From Chloroflexota bacterium (GTDB lineage Bacteria; Chloroflexota; Dehalococcoidia; Lucifugimonadales; JAPUKM01): a stretch of 15,813 nt of DNA. The position numbers were made by a program, and so were the translations under genes. The DNA is taken from contig JAPUKM010000007.1 in NCBI GenBank assembly GCA_027295645.1, forward strand, positions 1 to 15,813, written 5' to 3'. Shown here in pieces: positions 1 through 6,926 of the stretch (positions are counted from its first letter, which is position 1; each line of letters starts with the position of its first letter). The notes under the pieces were generated by a model. That model had not been told where the DNA came from, did not search any database, and worked only from the letters and a program-made list of their open reading frames with translations.

Positions 1-2
1 GT

Positions 3-161
3 AACCTGGACACCAACAAGGCGAGGCTGCTGCTCATAGCATCCATGCTGAAGCTGGGCAGGCTGCCCAAGGCCAAAGACCCCAGGAATCCGACGCCAGC
101 TGAGCGGAAGGCGGTGATTGCCAGGACCGGCGAGTTCCAGAGGATCTTCGATACGCATTAA
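3..161 (+). CDS. L-asparaginase-like protein, C-terminal end (partial)
   Basis: This frame is open from the left edge to TAA at 159-161 and gives the last 52 residues of a protein whose start lies outside the window. It begins NLDTNKARLLLIASMLKLG and ends GEFQRIFDTH. The pattern 'dLn..KArilL...L', followed at the very end by an 'iqriF' helix, is the usual C-terminus of asparaginase/glutaminase-family enzymes, which hydrolyse L-asparagine to aspartate and ammonia. Compared with typical family members there is a longer linker between the two segments (about residues 20-43, rich in Pro, Lys and Arg). The catalytic threonines lie upstream and cannot be checked. The next gene follows after 18 nt on the same strand, so the two are probably co-transcribed. 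The family call rests on this tail only. Confidence 0.6.
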   Translation, partial: NLDTNKARLLLIASMLKLGRLPKAKDPRNPTPAERKAVIARTGEFQRIFDTH

Positions 162-179
162 GGGTTAGACTGACTGAGG

Positions 180-428
180 ATGCGGAGTCAGTACAAGGCG
201 CGCAACGCCTTCGGGCAGATGGACGAGGCGGCAAAGAAGCATAAGGTGAGCGTTCAGGAGACATGGGTTGACGCTCCGGGCCATGTGTTCTACCTCATGG
301 CCGACGCCCCAAACGCCCATGCCATCAACGATCTGATGATCGAGCTTGAACTCTTCCACTGGAACACGATAGATATCCACGCGGTCAGGACAATGGGTGA
401 AACACTGTCGCTAGCGGCCAGTCGCTAA
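180..428 (+). CDS. Small protein, DUF3303-like (dimeric alpha/beta-barrel type), possibly N-terminally short
   Basis: An 82-aa protein. The core 'KVSVQETWVDAPGHVFYLMADAPNA', followed by a helix and 'FHWNTIDIHAVRTMGETL', resembles small ferredoxin-like-fold proteins of the DUF3303 kind. In those, a 'vdaPgHtfy..veAds' strand pair is followed by a 'di.pv.tmeea' C-terminus. Their function is unknown. The start is uncertain: GAGG abuts the ATG at 180 with no spacer, and TGA at 171-173 blocks extension in this frame. Translation may be coupled to the asparaginase stop 18 nt upstream. The first beta-strand I would expect in such a fold is not evident, so the gene may be short or decayed at its 5' end. 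The family assignment is by recalled motif and is moderate at best. Confidence 0.55.
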   Translation: MRSQYKARNAFGQMDEAAKKHKVSVQETWVDAPGHVFYLMADAPNAHAINDLMIELELFHWNTIDIHAVRTMGETLSLAASR

Positions 429-451
429 AGAAACCCATGCTATATGTAGCA

Positions 452-487
452 CGAGCCTGGCTCTATTTGCAAATAGGGCCAGGCTCG
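452..487. terminator. 36-bp near-perfect palindrome between convergent genes, probable bidirectional terminator
   Basis: Two 18-bp arms meet with no spacer (452-469 and 470-487; arm start CGAGCCTGGC, centre TTTGCAAA). Seventeen of 18 positions pair and the exception (462 with 477) is T opposite G, a wobble in plus-strand RNA. It lies 24 nt after the stop of the 82-aa gene and 45 nt after the stop of the leftward flavin oxidoreductase, the place for a shared terminator. No T-tract follows on either strand, so it is not a canonical intrinsic terminator. A smaller imperfect inverted repeat (439-450, GCTATATGTAGC) sits immediately to its left. Confidence 0.6.
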
Positions 488-532
488 ATATCGTCTCGCC
501 GCGTTGTCGCACGCGCCGGAAGGTATGCGCCC

Positions 533-1519
533 CTAGTCCCTGACGTAGGGGAGGACCTCCTGGACCATCTGCTTGAACTGCTCCTTCTGCTTCCAGGAGG
601 TGATGCGCAGGGTGATGCTCTTTGCACCATCGCCGATCAGCGTCTGTAGCTGCTCGATGCACTGTTTCGGAGTTCCTGAGGCGGTCCAGGCCTCCACCAT
701 GGGAGGCGTAAAGATAGGGCCGTAGTATTCGTCCAGGAAGCGCTTGGACTCCTCCAGGGCGGCCTGGCGGTCCGGGTTGATGTTGATGTTGTAGTAGGCG
801 ATGTTGGGGAAGGTGGCCGGATCGCGACCCTCCTCCTTGAGGAGCTCGGTAATCTTGTCCCAGTTGTCGCCGAAGGACCTCGGATTGGTCTGGGCGCTCA
901 TCCAGCCGTCGGCCATGCGGGGCACCCGGCGCAGGGCACGGTCCAAGGCCGACTCCGAGAGCAGGCGTGTGGATGGGTTCGACGCGATCCAGATGGGGCA
1001 TGGCTGCTGGACGGGCTTGGGGATGACGGTCACGTCCTCAAACGAGTGAAACGTCCCGGAGAAGCTCACATTCTCCTCGCTCCACAGGCGGCGGCAGATT
1101 TCGATATTCTCCTCCAGCCGCGCGGCCCGCTCACGGTCGGCGACATCCCAGAGCGCTCCCTCTCGTGCGCTGGCACCTCCCCCCACGATGCCGGTGCAGG
1201 CGGCAAGAAGCATTCTCCCTTCGGAGATCAGGTCCAGTGTTCCCCACTGGTAGGCGAAGATGATGGGGTCCCGGACCGGGAAGGATGCCATGCATCCGAC
1301 GCCGAGGGCGACCCGCTTGGTGGCCGCTGCCAGGGCTCCCAGCAGGGAGATGGAGTCCGGCCGCGGCTTTGCAAGCAGGCTATCGCCGACCCAAACGGAA
1401 TCGAACAGGTCTATGCTATCGGCCTCACTGGACATCGCCAGCATGTCAGACGCGGTGGTGATGCCAAAGAATACGCCACGCTGTGGAAGGGTCAGGCCAA
1501 ACTTTGTTGGTACAATCAC
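533..1519 (-). CDS. Luciferase-like (LLM class) flavin-dependent oxidoreductase, copy 1
   Basis: A 328-aa protein, the usual length for the bacterial-luciferase-like superfamily of TIM-barrel enzymes. These use FMN or F420 to oxidise or reduce small organic substrates. Visible family features are the N-terminal strand KFGLTLP (residues 6-12), 'DSVWVGDSLLAKPRPDS' (40-56), 'LGVGCMASFPVRDP' (72-85), the Gly-rich 'GIVGGG' (110-115) and 'MADGWM' (202-207). The start is GTG at 1519, with GAGGAG four bases upstream in an AGAGAGGAGCA context. It is the last gene of the leftward operon, 42 nt after its paralogue. The two align along their whole length, so they look like an old tandem duplication. The cofactor (FMN or F420) and substrate cannot be read here; a monooxygenase role in degradation is inferred from the neighbours. 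Confidence 0.88.
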   Translation of the reverse strand: MIVPTKFGLTLPQRGVFFGITTASDMLAMSSEADSIDLFDSVWVGDSLLAKPRPDSISLLGALAAATKRVALGVGCMASFPVRDPIIFAYQWGTLDLISEGRMLLAACTGIVGGGASAREGALWDVADRERAARLEENIEICRRLWSEENVSFSGTFHSFEDVTVIPKPVQQPCPIWIASNPSTRLLSESALDRALRRVPRMADGWMSAQTNPRSFGDNWDKITELLKEEGRDPATFPNIAYYNININPDRQAALEESKRFLDEYYGPIFTPPMVEAWTASGTPKQCIEQLQTLIGDGAKSITLRITSWKQKEQFKQMVQEVLPYVRD

Positions 1520-1545
1520 AATGCTCCTCTCTGTAAGTCCTCAAT

Positions 1546-1567
1546 CCGACTAACGGGCCGACTAACG
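1546..1567. repeat. Tandem 10-bp direct repeat (12-bp period) at the end of the copy 2 oxidoreductase gene
   Basis: CCGACTAACG occurs at 1546-1555 and again at 1558-1567. The 12-bp period is a multiple of three. Read on the minus strand it duplicates CGT-TAG, so a second in-frame TAG follows the real stop of the 335-aa oxidoreductase gene. It looks like a small slippage duplication. Confidence 0.7.
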
Positions 1568-2569
1568 CGCGCCTACGGTCTGGAAGGCGGGAAGCACCTC
1601 TTTCACCAGCCGCTCTAGCTGACCCCTCTGGTCGTAGGAGGTGATCCTGATGGTGATCTCCTTGGCGCCGGCCTCCGCAAAGCTCTTGATCCTCTCGACG
1701 ACCTCCTGGGGGCTGCCATGAGCGACCCATAGCTCGACCAACTCCTTGGGCCAGTCTCTGGAGTAGTAGTCATCCAGGAACTTCTTGGACTCGTTGAAGG
1801 CGGCCTCCTTGTCCTCGTTGATGTTGGCGTTGTAGTAGAGCGTGTTGTCGAAGCTCTCGGTATCCTTGCCCAGTTCCGCCCGGGCATCAAGGATGGTCTG
1901 CAATCGCTCCCCGAAGGTCTGCGGGGTGACCATGGTGGTCATCCAGCCGTCCGCCAGCCGAGCAACTCGCCTGGTGGCCTTCTGGATGACGCTGGTGTCA
2001 CCGCCGACCGGGCGTGGGTTCGCCGCGATCCACAGGGCCGGGTGGGGTTTGGTCACGGGCCTGGGCTCGGAGATGACGTTAGAGAAGTTGACATACTGGC
2101 CCTCATAGCTGGCTTTCTCCTGAGTCCACAGAACCTTCAACGCCTCGATGTTCTCGATCATCCTGCGGACCCGCTGCCCGGTCGGCACGCCGAAGGCGTC
2201 CTGCTCCATCTCCCAGTCACCGCCACCACCGGCTCCACCCAGACAAGCGGCGAGGATCATCCGGTCTGGCCCGGCGATCATGTCAAGGGTGGCCCACTGG
2301 GCCGCTAAAATGAACGGGTTGCGGATAGGGAAGCTGGCCATGCAGCCCACGCCCAGACGGACTCGCTGGGTACGGGCCGCCAGAGCGCCCAGCAGCGCCA
2401 CCGATTCCGGACGTCGTTTGGCCAGGATGCTGTCGCCCACCCAGAGGGACTGGAAGAGTCCGGTCTCCTCTGCGTCCACACCCATGGATATGATGTCCTG
2501 CATGCTCCCAACCCCAAGGATGACCATCCTGTTGGGAAGGGTCAGGCCGAATTTCACCGACGTTGCCAT
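1562..2569 (-). CDS. Luciferase-like (LLM class) flavin-dependent oxidoreductase, copy 2
   Basis: A 335-aa paralogue of the next gene in the operon. Family features are KFGLTLP (6-12), 'SLWVGDSILAKRRPES' (41-56), 'LGVGCMASFPIRNP' (72-85), 'GGAGGGG' (111-117) and 'LADGWM' (205-210). The loop after the Gly-rich motif is several residues longer than in copy 1 and begins DWEMEQDAFGV, so substrate or cofactor contacts may differ. I chose ATG at 2569 over an in-frame ATG 33 nt further upstream for two reasons: GAGGAG sits six bases before 2569, and the N-terminus then aligns with copy 1. The previous gene's TAG is 13 nt upstream, next to this ribosome site, which suggests translational coupling. 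The role is probably oxidation of a compound released by the hydrolases encoded upstream (inference). Confidence 0.88.
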   Translation of the reverse strand: MATSVKFGLTLPNRMVILGVGSMQDIISMGVDAEETGLFQSLWVGDSILAKRRPESVALLGALAARTQRVRLGVGCMASFPIRNPFILAAQWATLDMIAGPDRMILAACLGGAGGGGDWEMEQDAFGVPTGQRVRRMIENIEALKVLWTQEKASYEGQYVNFSNVISEPRPVTKPHPALWIAANPRPVGGDTSVIQKATRRVARLADGWMTTMVTPQTFGERLQTILDARAELGKDTESFDNTLYYNANINEDKEAAFNESKKFLDDYYSRDWPKELVELWVAHGSPQEVVERIKSFAEAGAKEITIRITSYDQRGQLERLVKEVLPAFQTVGAR

Positions 2570-2582
2570 ACTGTGCTCCTCT

Positions 2583-3809
2583 CTATCTTGTCCGTGCTTC
2601 AAACTCGGTCCGGGCTGCTTTAATCAGGTCAGGGTCCGCAAGCAGATCGCAGGCCGTCAAGGCCAACGTCTTGGCGACTCCCAATGCGTTGGCATGGCCA
2701 AGGTCAGATATGGCTGCTTCGGTCATCGCCTTGGAATGACCCGGAACGGGCTGTTCGCTCACGGCGAACGTCATAGCAAAGGAGGGTATGACCTGGCTGA
2801 CGTTGCCGAAGTCCGTAGATGCTCCACTGCCTCTACGGCCCGGCAAGGGCTCATCGATGTGCATCTCCACCACATCAGCGTTGGAGCGCGCTGTACTGGC
2901 CAGGGCCGCGCTGGGGATTACGTTTTCATAGAGCGGGTAGTAGGGTTGAATCTCCAGGCGGGCTCCGGTGATCTGCGCGGCACCTTCAGCGACTTGCCGC
3001 ACTTTCTCCACGATCACGTCCTTCAGGTAGTCGCGGTCACGGCAGCGCAGCATGAAGTTGGCGGCGGCAAACTCCGGCACCACGTTGGGCGCGGTCCCGC
3101 CATCGGTGATGATGCCGTGAATGCGCGTATCGTCGCGCAGGTGCTGGCGCAGGGCGTCGATGCCGGTGAACAGATGGATAACCGAATTGAGTGCGTTTAT
3201 CCCCTCATGGGGCATGACCGCAGCGTGGGCCGCCTTTCCGTGGAACTCGTACCGATAGCCGACCATCGCCAGGCTCCAGCTCTCGTCCATGGGGATATCG
3301 GTAGCGATTACGGTACGGTTGGAGGAGGGGTGGGAAGAGAGGGCAATATCCACGTCTTTGAACACACCGGCCTCAAGAAGCCTGACCTTCCCACCACCAC
3401 CCTCCTCGGCGGGCGTGCCTATGACCACCAAACGACCGGGAAGGGAGTCCAGCGCCGCCTTGGCCCCCAAGCCAGCGCCCAACGTGGAGATGGCGATGAG
3501 GTTGTGGCCACAGCCGTGCCCGATCTCCGGCAGTGCATCATACTCCACGAGGATAGCCACGGTGGGGCCGTCCCCCTTGCCGCCCTGGACGGTGCCGCGG
3601 AAGGCCGTCTCGACACCACCGACACCCCGCTCGACGGCGAAGCCGCTACGCTCCAGGGTATCTGAGAGCAGCTTCGCGGCGTGGTGCTCCTGGTAGTTCA
3701 GTTCGGGATGGGCGTGAATATCTGTACTGATGCGTATCAGCTCATCCCGACTGGCCTCTATAGCCTTGGACACGATCTGCTGGTAGGAACGGGGTGCCGC
3801 ATTGCTCAT
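2583..3809 (-). CDS. M20-family metallopeptidase/amidohydrolase (aminoacylase or Xaa-Arg dipeptidase-like)
   Basis: A 408-aa cytoplasmic zinc hydrolase of the M20 family. It is closest in motif style to the PM20D2/ACY1L2 and AbgB group, which cleave N-acyl amino acids or small dipeptides. The metal-site motifs are complete: 'EYDALPEIGHGCGHN' (89-103, ligand candidates C100 and H102), 'GTPAEEGGGGK' (131-141, E135 and E136), 'SSHPS' (158-162, H160) and 'PVPGHSKAM' (354-362, H358). The dimerisation (lid) domain spans about 180-295. There is no signal peptide. The start is ATG at 3809, with AAAGGAG five bases upstream. A longer in-frame reading from 3890 overlaps the previous gene and lacks this ribosome site. 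The gene sits 16 nt after the amidohydrolase gene. An endo-type amide hydrolase next to an importer suggests cleavage of an imported peptide-like or acylated compound. Confidence 0.9.
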   Translation of the reverse strand: MSNAAPRSYQQIVSKAIEASRDELIRISTDIHAHPELNYQEHHAAKLLSDTLERSGFAVERGVGGVETAFRGTVQGGKGDGPTVAILVEYDALPEIGHGCGHNLIAISTLGAGLGAKAALDSLPGRLVVIGTPAEEGGGGKVRLLEAGVFKDVDIALSSHPSSNRTVIATDIPMDESWSLAMVGYRYEFHGKAAHAAVMPHEGINALNSVIHLFTGIDALRQHLRDDTRIHGIITDGGTAPNVVPEFAAANFMLRCRDRDYLKDVIVEKVRQVAEGAAQITGARLEIQPYYPLYENVIPSAALASTARSNADVVEMHIDEPLPGRRGSGASTDFGNVSQVIPSFAMTFAVSEQPVPGHSKAMTEAAISDLGHANALGVAKTLALTACDLLADPDLIKAARTEFEARTR

Positions 3810-3825
3810 CGGTGCTCCTTTCTGT

Positions 3826-5130
3826 TCAGGCCCTGGACGCCACGGGGTTCTGGACTTCACCCTTGCGCACCACGGCGTGGCCGCCAACAAAGGTATACTG
3901 TACGTTCCGCAGCGCCTGTAAATCTGTCAAGGGGTCCCCCTCCACTACAATGACATCTGCGACGCGACCTGGCGCCAAGTACCCCAGGTCATCTCTGCCC
4001 AGGGCAGAAGCGGCCTGGCGGGTGGCGGAACGGATGACCTGCAATGGAGTGAGCCCCGCCTGGAGGAAGTTATGCATCTCCCGGTGGAGCAGGATACCAC
4101 CAAAGCTCAGGTCGGTGCCGGTCACCAGCAGCCCACCGGCCTTGTAGAAGATACCGCAGAACTCCCGATAGCGCTCGACGGCCCTGGCCTGAGCGGCAAA
4201 CTCCTCCCGACCCCACTCCTGTGAAATGAAGCTGTTGTGCCGGTCGAACCCCTCCGCCAGTTCAGGTGGACCGTACTCGGCCCAGTCCCGGTCCGTTTTC
4301 AAGTCGGCGTCGCACAGTCCGGCCCACGCCTCAAAGGAGACGAGCTCGGGAGCAAGGAACATGCCGCGCTCCGCCATGAGATGAGCGATCTCCGTTGTGC
4401 GCCCCCAGTCGGCCTCCGCCCACATATGGGCCAGCATACCGAGGCGTCGGGATACCGAGTGGTGACCGAGTGTCCGCTCTGCCGGATAGGCGTCGCTCTC
4501 CGGGATACGCGAGGTGTTCTCCAAGCCGTCCATCTGCACGGCAGCAGCGACGCGGGCATCGACTTCCCATAACTGGCCGGTGACCGGAACGCCCAGCTCG
4601 TGGGCGGTCTCCACAATGGCCTCCAGAATGGGTCGCGTGATAGCGTGAGTCGCCAGGATGGCATCCACCTGCTCCGTCTCCACCAAGCGACGTATCAGCC
4701 TTCGGGCCTCGATGGGGCTATCGGCGGCGGCGCTTCCCGGCCAGGCGTGGGGCGTTGCGTCAACGCCTGGCCCAACGGAGAAGACCCGCGGGCCCGGGAT
4801 CTCGTGACGCTCTATGCGGCCTCGTAGCTCCCGCAGCATTGGCTGGAAGCCGCCGGCGAAGCGGATGCTGGTGACGCCGTTCCTGACGTATAGGGCCATG
4901 TTGGCGTCCGTGGGAACGTGCACATGGACGTCAACGAGGCCTGGGAGGACGGTACAGCCCTCCGCAGGCACAACCTCGGCGTCCGGTGGTATCTCCACCG
5001 TATGCTTGGGACCCGCTGCGACAATGCGGTCACCGGCGATGGCAACCCGCCCGTCCGGGACGGGCGGGTTGCCGGTGCCATCGATGATAGTGGCACCGTC
5101 TATGATGATCTGCGTAGGTGAGCCAGACAT
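3826..5130 (-). CDS. Amidohydrolase-superfamily protein with altered metal-ligand positions
   Basis: A 434-aa protein with the layout of imidazolonepropionase/prolidase-type amidohydrolases. It has an N-terminal beta-sandwich part ('IIDGATIIDGTGNPPVPDGRVAI'), then 'GLVDVHVHV' carrying the H69-x-H71 pair, and a barrel ending in 'VTGTDLSFGG' (D340). The C-terminus returns to the sandwich at 'GYLAPGRVADVIVVEGDPL' (383-401). Positions that usually hold Lys, His and His in the middle strands appear to be L159, Q186 and N205 ('VDAIL', 'VTGQLW', 'GLENTS'). It may therefore bind metal differently, or be a subfamily with other chemistry. GAGGAGG lies four bases before a TTG at 5136 and ten before ATG at 5130. 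I prefer the ATG; the TTG would add two residues. The gene is the fourth in the operon. The substrate is unknown. Confidence 0.85.
   Translation of the reverse strand: MSGSPTQIIIDGATIIDGTGNPPVPDGRVAIAGDRIVAAGPKHTVEIPPDAEVVPAEGCTVLPGLVDVHVHVPTDANMALYVRNGVTSIRFAGGFQPMLRELRGRIERHEIPGPRVFSVGPGVDATPHAWPGSAAADSPIEARRLIRRLVETEQVDAILATHAITRPILEAIVETAHELGVPVTGQLWEVDARVAAAVQMDGLENTSRIPESDAYPAERTLGHHSVSRRLGMLAHMWAEADWGRTTEIAHLMAERGMFLAPELVSFEAWAGLCDADLKTDRDWAEYGPPELAEGFDRHNSFISQEWGREEFAAQARAVERYREFCGIFYKAGGLLVTGTDLSFGGILLHREMHNFLQAGLTPLQVIRSATRQAASALGRDDLGYLAPGRVADVIVVEGDPLTDLQALRNVQYTFVGGHAVVRKGEVQNPVASRA
5041..5073. repeat. Perfect 33-bp palindrome inside the amidohydrolase gene
   Basis: Positions 5041-5056 (GGCAACCCGCCCGTCC) are the exact reverse complement of 5058-5073, with the single base 5057 at the centre, so all 16 pairs match. 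It encodes the stretch around NPPVPDGRVA near the N-terminus. The mRNA would form a very stable GC-rich hairpin about 60-90 nt downstream of the start codon. Confidence 0.9.
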
Positions 5131-5169
5131 AGCCAAGAGCCCTCCTCTCTCAGTTGCCCGGCGGCCTGG

Positions 5170-6852
5170 CTACCTGTTCTGGTAGTACCAGTCCTTCGCC
5201 GTCCGGATGGTCAGATAGCCGGTCTTCTTTTCCGGGATCACCAGGTCGTTGGCATAGGCCCAGTGCTCGTCCGGGATGCCCAGCCACAGGTTGGGCACGT
5301 CATTGGCCATGATGATCTGCAACTCAAAATAGAGTTTCTGGCGCTCACCCCGATCCAGGGTAGCTGTAGCCTGGCGGATGAGCTCCTTGCCCCTGATGCT
5401 GTCCCAACCACTCCGGTTCAGGCCGGGGGTGAAGTAGCCTCCCATGGGATACTCGGGGTCGGTGTACAGGCCGTACGGCAGGTTCAGACCAGCGATCACA
5501 TGATTACGGGCGAGGTAGATGGGTCCCCAGAAGGAGCCAAAGTCCAGGGATTCGAGCTGGACATCTATGCCTGCCCGTTTCCACTGCTGCTGAAGGACGG
5601 GGCCGTAGGTAGCGATGCCGCAGCAGCCCTGGAAGGGAATGGAGAACTTCTCACCATCTTTTTGAAGGATGCCGTCTGAGCCCAATGTCCAGCCCACCTC
5701 AGCAAAGAGCTCCAGCGCTTTGGCAACGTCGTTGTCAAACAGTGGAGTGGCCGGATTGATAGCCCAGGCATGGGCCGGATGGATGGGACCGTTGACAAAC
5801 GTGACATTTCCGCCCCACAGGCCGTCCCACAGCTCCTGACGATTGGTGGCATAGGAGATGGCCTGACGGATTCGGACGTCCTGGAACATGGGATTGCGAA
5901 GGTTGAACTCCACGTACTGGTTGGCCAACCCCACCACGGACCTGACCTGGTTGTTGGGGTCGCTCTGGATCTCCGCAACGTTGTCCTGTGGGAGCGAGGC
6001 GTAGAGACCCATTGCCTGAACCTCACCCACCTTCAACTGGCTGACCCTGGCGGCGGTCTGCGCGGGGGCGTTGCCGGTTGCCCGCAGGGTCAACCCATCA
6101 AGGTTCGGACGCCCCTCGTAGTAGTCGAGGTTGGCCTCCATCACGATACTCTCGTTGGCGGTCCAGGACTGTACTACAAAAGGACCGGTGCCGATAGTTC
6201 CGGTGCCTCTCGACGCTGGATGGGCGCTCATCTCGCTGACCGGCACGTCTCTCCATACATGCTCGGGAAGGATCATCTGGCCGGCGGAGATGGTCAGGAA
6301 CGGGGCGTACACTTCGGTCATCTCCACCTGGACAGTGTGGTCGTCCAAGATGGTGATGCCGGTGATCTCAGTAGCAGTGCCCGCTTTGTACTCGGGAGCG
6401 CCCTTTACGCGATTGAAGAAGCCGCAGATCTGGGCTCCCGTCCTGTTGTCGGGATGACAGGTGGCCTCCCAACTGAACCTCACGTCATCGGCGGTGAACG
6501 GCTCACCATCGTGCCAGGTGACGTCATCTCTCAGGAAGAAGGTATAGGTCAGGCCGTTGTTGCTGATCTCCCATCGCTCTGCCAGGTCCGGCAGCGGCTC
6601 CATGTCGTCGCCCGGCCTGGTCAGGCCGTTGAAGAACAGCGGCACCGTGAAGATGGTGGTGGAGACCGGGTTCAGGATGGGGTTCAGGCTCTGTGGATGG
6701 TTCAGGCTCATCACCACCGTTCCGCCCACCTTGGAGGTGGGTTCAGGGGTGTCCGCAGCCGGCACCGTTGTCGATGTCGCATCATCGCCACCGCACGCTC
6801 CCAGAAAGAGCGCCGTGGCCACGATTCCCAGTATCAATCTACCTCTCAACAT
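5170..6852 (-). CDS. ABC transporter solute-binding lipoprotein, peptide/nickel family (SBP_bac_5)
   Basis: A 560-aa binding protein, normal length for the DppA/OppA family. It would catch the substrate outside the cytoplasmic membrane and deliver it to the two permeases encoded upstream. Residues 1-20 form a lipoprotein signal ending in the lipobox LGAC, with C20 as the lipidated cysteine. A Ser/Thr/Pro-rich linker follows (about 21-41). The family signature is clear at 84-130: 'PLPDLAERWEISNNGLTYTF', then 'VTWHDGEPFTADDVRFSW'. The start is ATG at 6852, with AAGGAGG six bases upstream. The gene lies 74 nt after the DppB-like gene, the largest gap in this operon, and 39 nt before the amidohydrolase. 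Ligands in this family range from peptides to sugars, nickel and opines, so the substrate cannot be named. Confidence 0.93.
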   Translation of the reverse strand: MLRGRLILGIVATALFLGACGGDDATSTTVPAADTPEPTSKVGGTVVMSLNHPQSLNPILNPVSTTIFTVPLFFNGLTRPGDDMEPLPDLAERWEISNNGLTYTFFLRDDVTWHDGEPFTADDVRFSWEATCHPDNRTGAQICGFFNRVKGAPEYKAGTATEITGITILDDHTVQVEMTEVYAPFLTISAGQMILPEHVWRDVPVSEMSAHPASRGTGTIGTGPFVVQSWTANESIVMEANLDYYEGRPNLDGLTLRATGNAPAQTAARVSQLKVGEVQAMGLYASLPQDNVAEIQSDPNNQVRSVVGLANQYVEFNLRNPMFQDVRIRQAISYATNRQELWDGLWGGNVTFVNGPIHPAHAWAINPATPLFDNDVAKALELFAEVGWTLGSDGILQKDGEKFSIPFQGCCGIATYGPVLQQQWKRAGIDVQLESLDFGSFWGPIYLARNHVIAGLNLPYGLYTDPEYPMGGYFTPGLNRSGWDSIRGKELIRQATATLDRGERQKLYFELQIIMANDVPNLWLGIPDEHWAYANDLVIPEKKTGYLTIRTAKDWYYQNR

Positions 6853-6926
6853 TGCATGCCTCCTTAGATTCTATCCAACTGGTTGCTATTGCAGGTTGTA
6901 TGTCAGCTTCACATTGTCATAGTACG

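Noticed and set aside
2148..3665. A 505-codon open frame on the plus strand
   Set aside because: It is antisense to the copy 2 oxidoreductase and M20 genes, has no recognisable domain, and is the usual open shadow frame of GC-rich coding DNA.
4741..4770. Overlapping 7- and 8-bp inverted repeats in the amidohydrolase gene
   Set aside because: The arms are short and fit chance expectation in GC-rich coding DNA, unlike the 33-bp palindrome in the same gene.
5770..6867. A 365-codon open frame on the plus strand
   Set aside because: It is antisense to the solute-binding protein gene, whose family motifs are clear, and its own translation shows no domain.
6868..6873. TAGAAT on the minus strand as an internal promoter for the binding-protein gene
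   Set aside because: No acceptable -35 box is found at the right distance, and the start would fall in the ribosome site.
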